A stretch of 64,000 nt of DNA, taken from Xanthobacteraceae bacterium. Lineage in GTDB: Bacteria > Pseudomonadota > Alphaproteobacteria > Rhizobiales > Xanthobacteraceae. The notes beneath the pieces were generated by a model. The model did no database searches, was not told the DNA's origin, and saw only the letters and a list, made by a program, of their open reading frames with translations. A program made the position numbers and the translations under genes. Positions 62,017 through 64,000 of the stretch are shown piece by piece (the first letter of the stretch is position 1; every line of letters starts with the position of its first letter). The stretch is from contig JAMLIK010000005.1 in NCBI GenBank assembly GCA_023954195.1, positions 1-64,000 on the forward strand. Direction: 5' to 3'.

Positions 62017-63446
62017 TATCTCCTCTGGAATTCCGGCGACATCAGCAGGAGCGCGAGGGCCTGTTGGCGCGACTCGGCGCGGGCGATAGTCCGCCGTGTT
62101 TCCAGCGACGCCGCGCCGGCAGCGACGAGATCGAGCATCTCGCGCGGATCGCGGTTGTCGCCAATTCGCGCCGCCCACTGCGCGGCGACATCGAGACGCA
62201 GTTTCATGCCTTCCGGCGTTGCCCAGACCGAATTGGTATCGGCAAAGCCGTTCGGCCCGGCCGGCGCCCACATCGGCTGGCCGAGCACGCTGAATCCGTC
62301 TAGGTGGTGCCATGGAGTTTCGGGGATTTGCGCCATTAGGCGGCCGGCCGCGATCAAAAATTCATAGGGCGAACGCATCTTGGTCATCGGCAGCTGCCAT
62401 GCACCATCCGCCGCCGCCAGCGCACCGGACATCGCGCGAAGATCGCCATCAGTCTCCATGAAAACATCAGCAAGATGCGCCACCAGCGCCGGTGACGGAT
62501 CATCTGCGACGAAATGTCGAACCATTTTTGTCGCAATGAATTTTGCAGTGGCCGGCCGACGCGCAATATCTGCGAGCGCTGCCTCGCCCTGCTCCACACC
62601 ATTGTCGGCATAGCTCTTGCCAAGCAGAACAATCGTTCCGGGCTCGTGTGTCTCGACATTAAAGGCGAAGGTGCCCGGCTTCCCAAGACGTCCTTGCTGC
62701 CCGACATAGGTCCAGCCGGTGAGGATCTTCGCCAACGCTGTAACGTCGGCTTGGGTATAACCACCGCCGACGCCGAGCGTATGCAGTTCCATAATCTCGC
62801 GGGCGAGATTTTCATTGAGCCCGCGCTTGCTTCGCTGACCGACGCGCGAATTGGGGCCAATGGAGAGATGATTGTCGAGAAAGAACAGCATCGCGGGGTG
62901 CTGCTCCACGGCTTTCAATATATCGGCGAATCGACCCAGGACGCGCGGACGGATCACCTCGCGCTCAAACGCCCCCGCCCAGATTCGGGTAGGTTGACCC
63001 TTGCGGGTCGAAATGCAGAAATGGTTGGACCAGAACGCCACCAGTCGCTCAAGGAAGCCACATTCGGCGAGGGTTGCATGCTGGATACGAGCCAAGCTCT
63101 CGGCTCGGAAAGTTCTGTCGAATATATTAGGCGCAGGCTTTGACGCGGCTTTGTTCATCACGGCGCTGAGTTCACGTGATGACATCAGCCCCTTCGCAGC
63201 CGTGGTATCCGTTTCCCGCTCCGCTTTCTGTTCGATTTGGTATATGAACATCTCTGCCGCCAGTGCAGACGTCGATTGCAGCGTTGGCGATTCGATTAAT
63301 GCCGTCGTCTCCGGGCGTTGAAGTTCCGCCGCGACATAACCTCGCGGATCGGAAGCGGCATTGATGAAATCGCCCCATGCACCGCCGCGCGCCCCGAAAC
63401 CAAATCGATTCAGAGCAACAAGCGCCGCTTGCGAATCGCGAGCCAT
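62016..63446 (-). CDS. DUF1800 family protein
   Basis: The 476-residue protein has the DUF1800 opening ALVALNRFGFGARGG, the ERLVAFWSNHFCIS block, NENLAREIMELHTLGVGGGY and the closing ALLLMSPEFQRR. Paired DUF1800-DUF1501 operons are widespread, usually exported, and of unknown function. It is the first gene of the pair. No signal peptide is obvious at the start used here, so it may be carried out by its Tat-signal partner, which is an inference. Confidence 0.9.
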   Translation of the reverse strand: MARDSQAALVALNRFGFGARGGAWGDFINAASDPRGYVAAELQRPETTALIESPTLQSTSALAAEMFIYQIEQKAERETDTTAAKGLMSSRELSAVMNKAASKPAPNIFDRTFRAESLARIQHATLAECGFLERLVAFWSNHFCISTRKGQPTRIWAGAFEREVIRPRVLGRFADILKAVEQHPAMLFFLDNHLSIGPNSRVGQRSKRGLNENLAREIMELHTLGVGGGYTQADVTALAKILTGWTYVGQQGRLGKPGTFAFNVETHEPGTIVLLGKSYADNGVEQGEAALADIARRPATAKFIATKMVRHFVADDPSPALVAHLADVFMETDGDLRAMSGALAAADGAWQLPMTKMRSPYEFLIAAGRLMAQIPETPWHHLDGFSVLGQPMWAPAGPNGFADTNSVWATPEGMKLRLDVAAQWAARIGDNRDPREMLDLVAAGAASLETRRTIARAESRQQALALLLMSPEFQRR

Positions 63447-63559
63447 GAAATGAACTCTTATTTCGTGAATAAGTAAGTGACGCGCCCAGCGTCATTTCGC
63501 CAGGGTGAACTGGTGAGGAAAGTATCAGAAATCCCCCAAACAGACGATGACAAATCCGT
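63447..63559. other. promoter side of the DUF1800-DUF1501 operon
   Basis: A short AT-rich segment (TTATTTCGTGAATAAGTAAG near 63460) next to the DUF1800 start probably holds its promoter. It then merges into the upstream region of the IS5-type element. Confidence 0.35.
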
Positions 63560-64000
63560 TAGCTGACCGCCTCCAAGGACCTCTGGGCGAATTGGCGGTT
63601 GATTGCTTCACTGGCGTGCGTCGGAAATGGAGCGCAGGCATGGTGGATCGGTCGCTGGGTTTGTTCGATCTCGACGATAGGCTCGCTGATCTGTCGGGCG
63701 GGGGCGACATCTGGAACTCATTGAGGCGCTGGTTGATTTCGAGATTTTCCGGTCCGGGCTCGTCGTGCCGCGCGCGGATCGATCGCAGGGCGGCAGGCCG
63801 ACGTTCGAAGTCCTCGTTCTTCAGGCGAGCATGCTCTGCTGAACCTTTCGGGAGGCGCTGAAGAAGGTCGGGGCCATCGACGCCTGTTCCGGGGGTTCGA
63901 CGAGGCGCTGCGTTCCGAGGACTTTCTGGCGATGAGCGGCTGGATTGTCGCCGCCACGATCATGGCGGCGCCCGAGCAGCGCAACACCATCGAGGAGAAG
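63560..64000 (+). pseudogene. IS5-family transposase remnant, internally deleted, cut by window edge
   Basis: From the ATG at 63640 the plus strand reads MVDRSLGLFDLDDRLADLSG. A frameshift near 63710 gives way to EALVDFEIF, then RADRSQGGRPTFEVLVLQAS ends in a stop. After a gap, TFREALKKVGAIDAC and AAPEQRNTIEEK resume and run off the window. The region between (a normal element has about 60 more codons) is missing. The leader sequence matches the copy at 43.6 kb. Confidence 0.8.

Noticed and set aside
1-64000. CRISPR arrays, toxin-antitoxin or restriction-modification systems in the accessory parts
   Set aside because: No regularly spaced repeats or recognisable nuclease, methylase or toxin genes were found by reading the open frames; the SAM methyltransferases look like small-molecule enzymes.

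Overview
The window reads as a chromosomal segment of an alphaproteobacterium of the Bradyrhizobium/Rhodopseudomonas/Nitrobacter group. The basis is high-GC coding sequence, the order rpmH-rnpA-yidC-engB-argB-HAD-dapD-dapE, the def-fmt-truA and dnaX-ybaB-recR operons, a small SRP RNA beside dnaX, and palindromic intergenic repeats. No rRNA, CRISPR array or dnaA/oriC was seen.

Region 1 (1-4879) looks like the end of an integrated conjugative or plasmid-derived element: a DUF736 gene start cut by the left edge, a small membrane protein, a frameshifted DUF2958 gene with a decayed small neighbour, and a large ParB-like protein, all on the minus strand. It stops at the 3' end of a tRNA-Arg(ACG) gene, a classic integration site, with short CCCCGTAC repeats just outside the tRNA.

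Region 2 (4880-40413) is housekeeping and metabolic: an orphan histidine kinase, ribosome and membrane-insertion genes, arginine and lysine biosynthesis, peptide deformylation and formylation, clamp loader and RecR, NudC, a PfkB kinase, an Lrp regulator with an adjacent palindrome, an NMT1-type ABC importer co-transcribed with a 2-hydroxyacid dehydrogenase and divergent from a creatininase-family hydrolase, a porin joining two barrel types, a GltB-like FMN protein divergent from an ATP-grasp/Mur-ligase pair, an MDR oxidoreductase, maleylacetoacetate isomerase, a DUF488 protein and a PAS protein.

Region 3 (40414-60789) is an accessory cell-surface polysaccharide locus, visibly AT-richer in parts (about 41.3-43.1 kb and 53-58.3 kb) and broken up by insertion sequences. 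It holds a frameshifted asparagine-synthetase-like gene, three glycosyltransferases (one with two GT2 domains), UDP-GlcNAc 2-epimerase, UDP-glucose 4-epimerase, two SAM methyltransferases and several unrecognised proteins. A putative small beta-rich domain recurs four times in three of these genes and is the best candidate for something undescribed. IS5, IS256, IS630 and IS3 copies are stacked at 48.7-52.9 kb, and IS5/IS3/IS481 remnants lie at 40.5, 43.6, 48.6, 59.9 and 63.6 kb.

Region 4 (60790-64000) is a DUF1800-DUF1501 pair with a Tat signal, enclosed by IS5 remnants and cut by the right edge.
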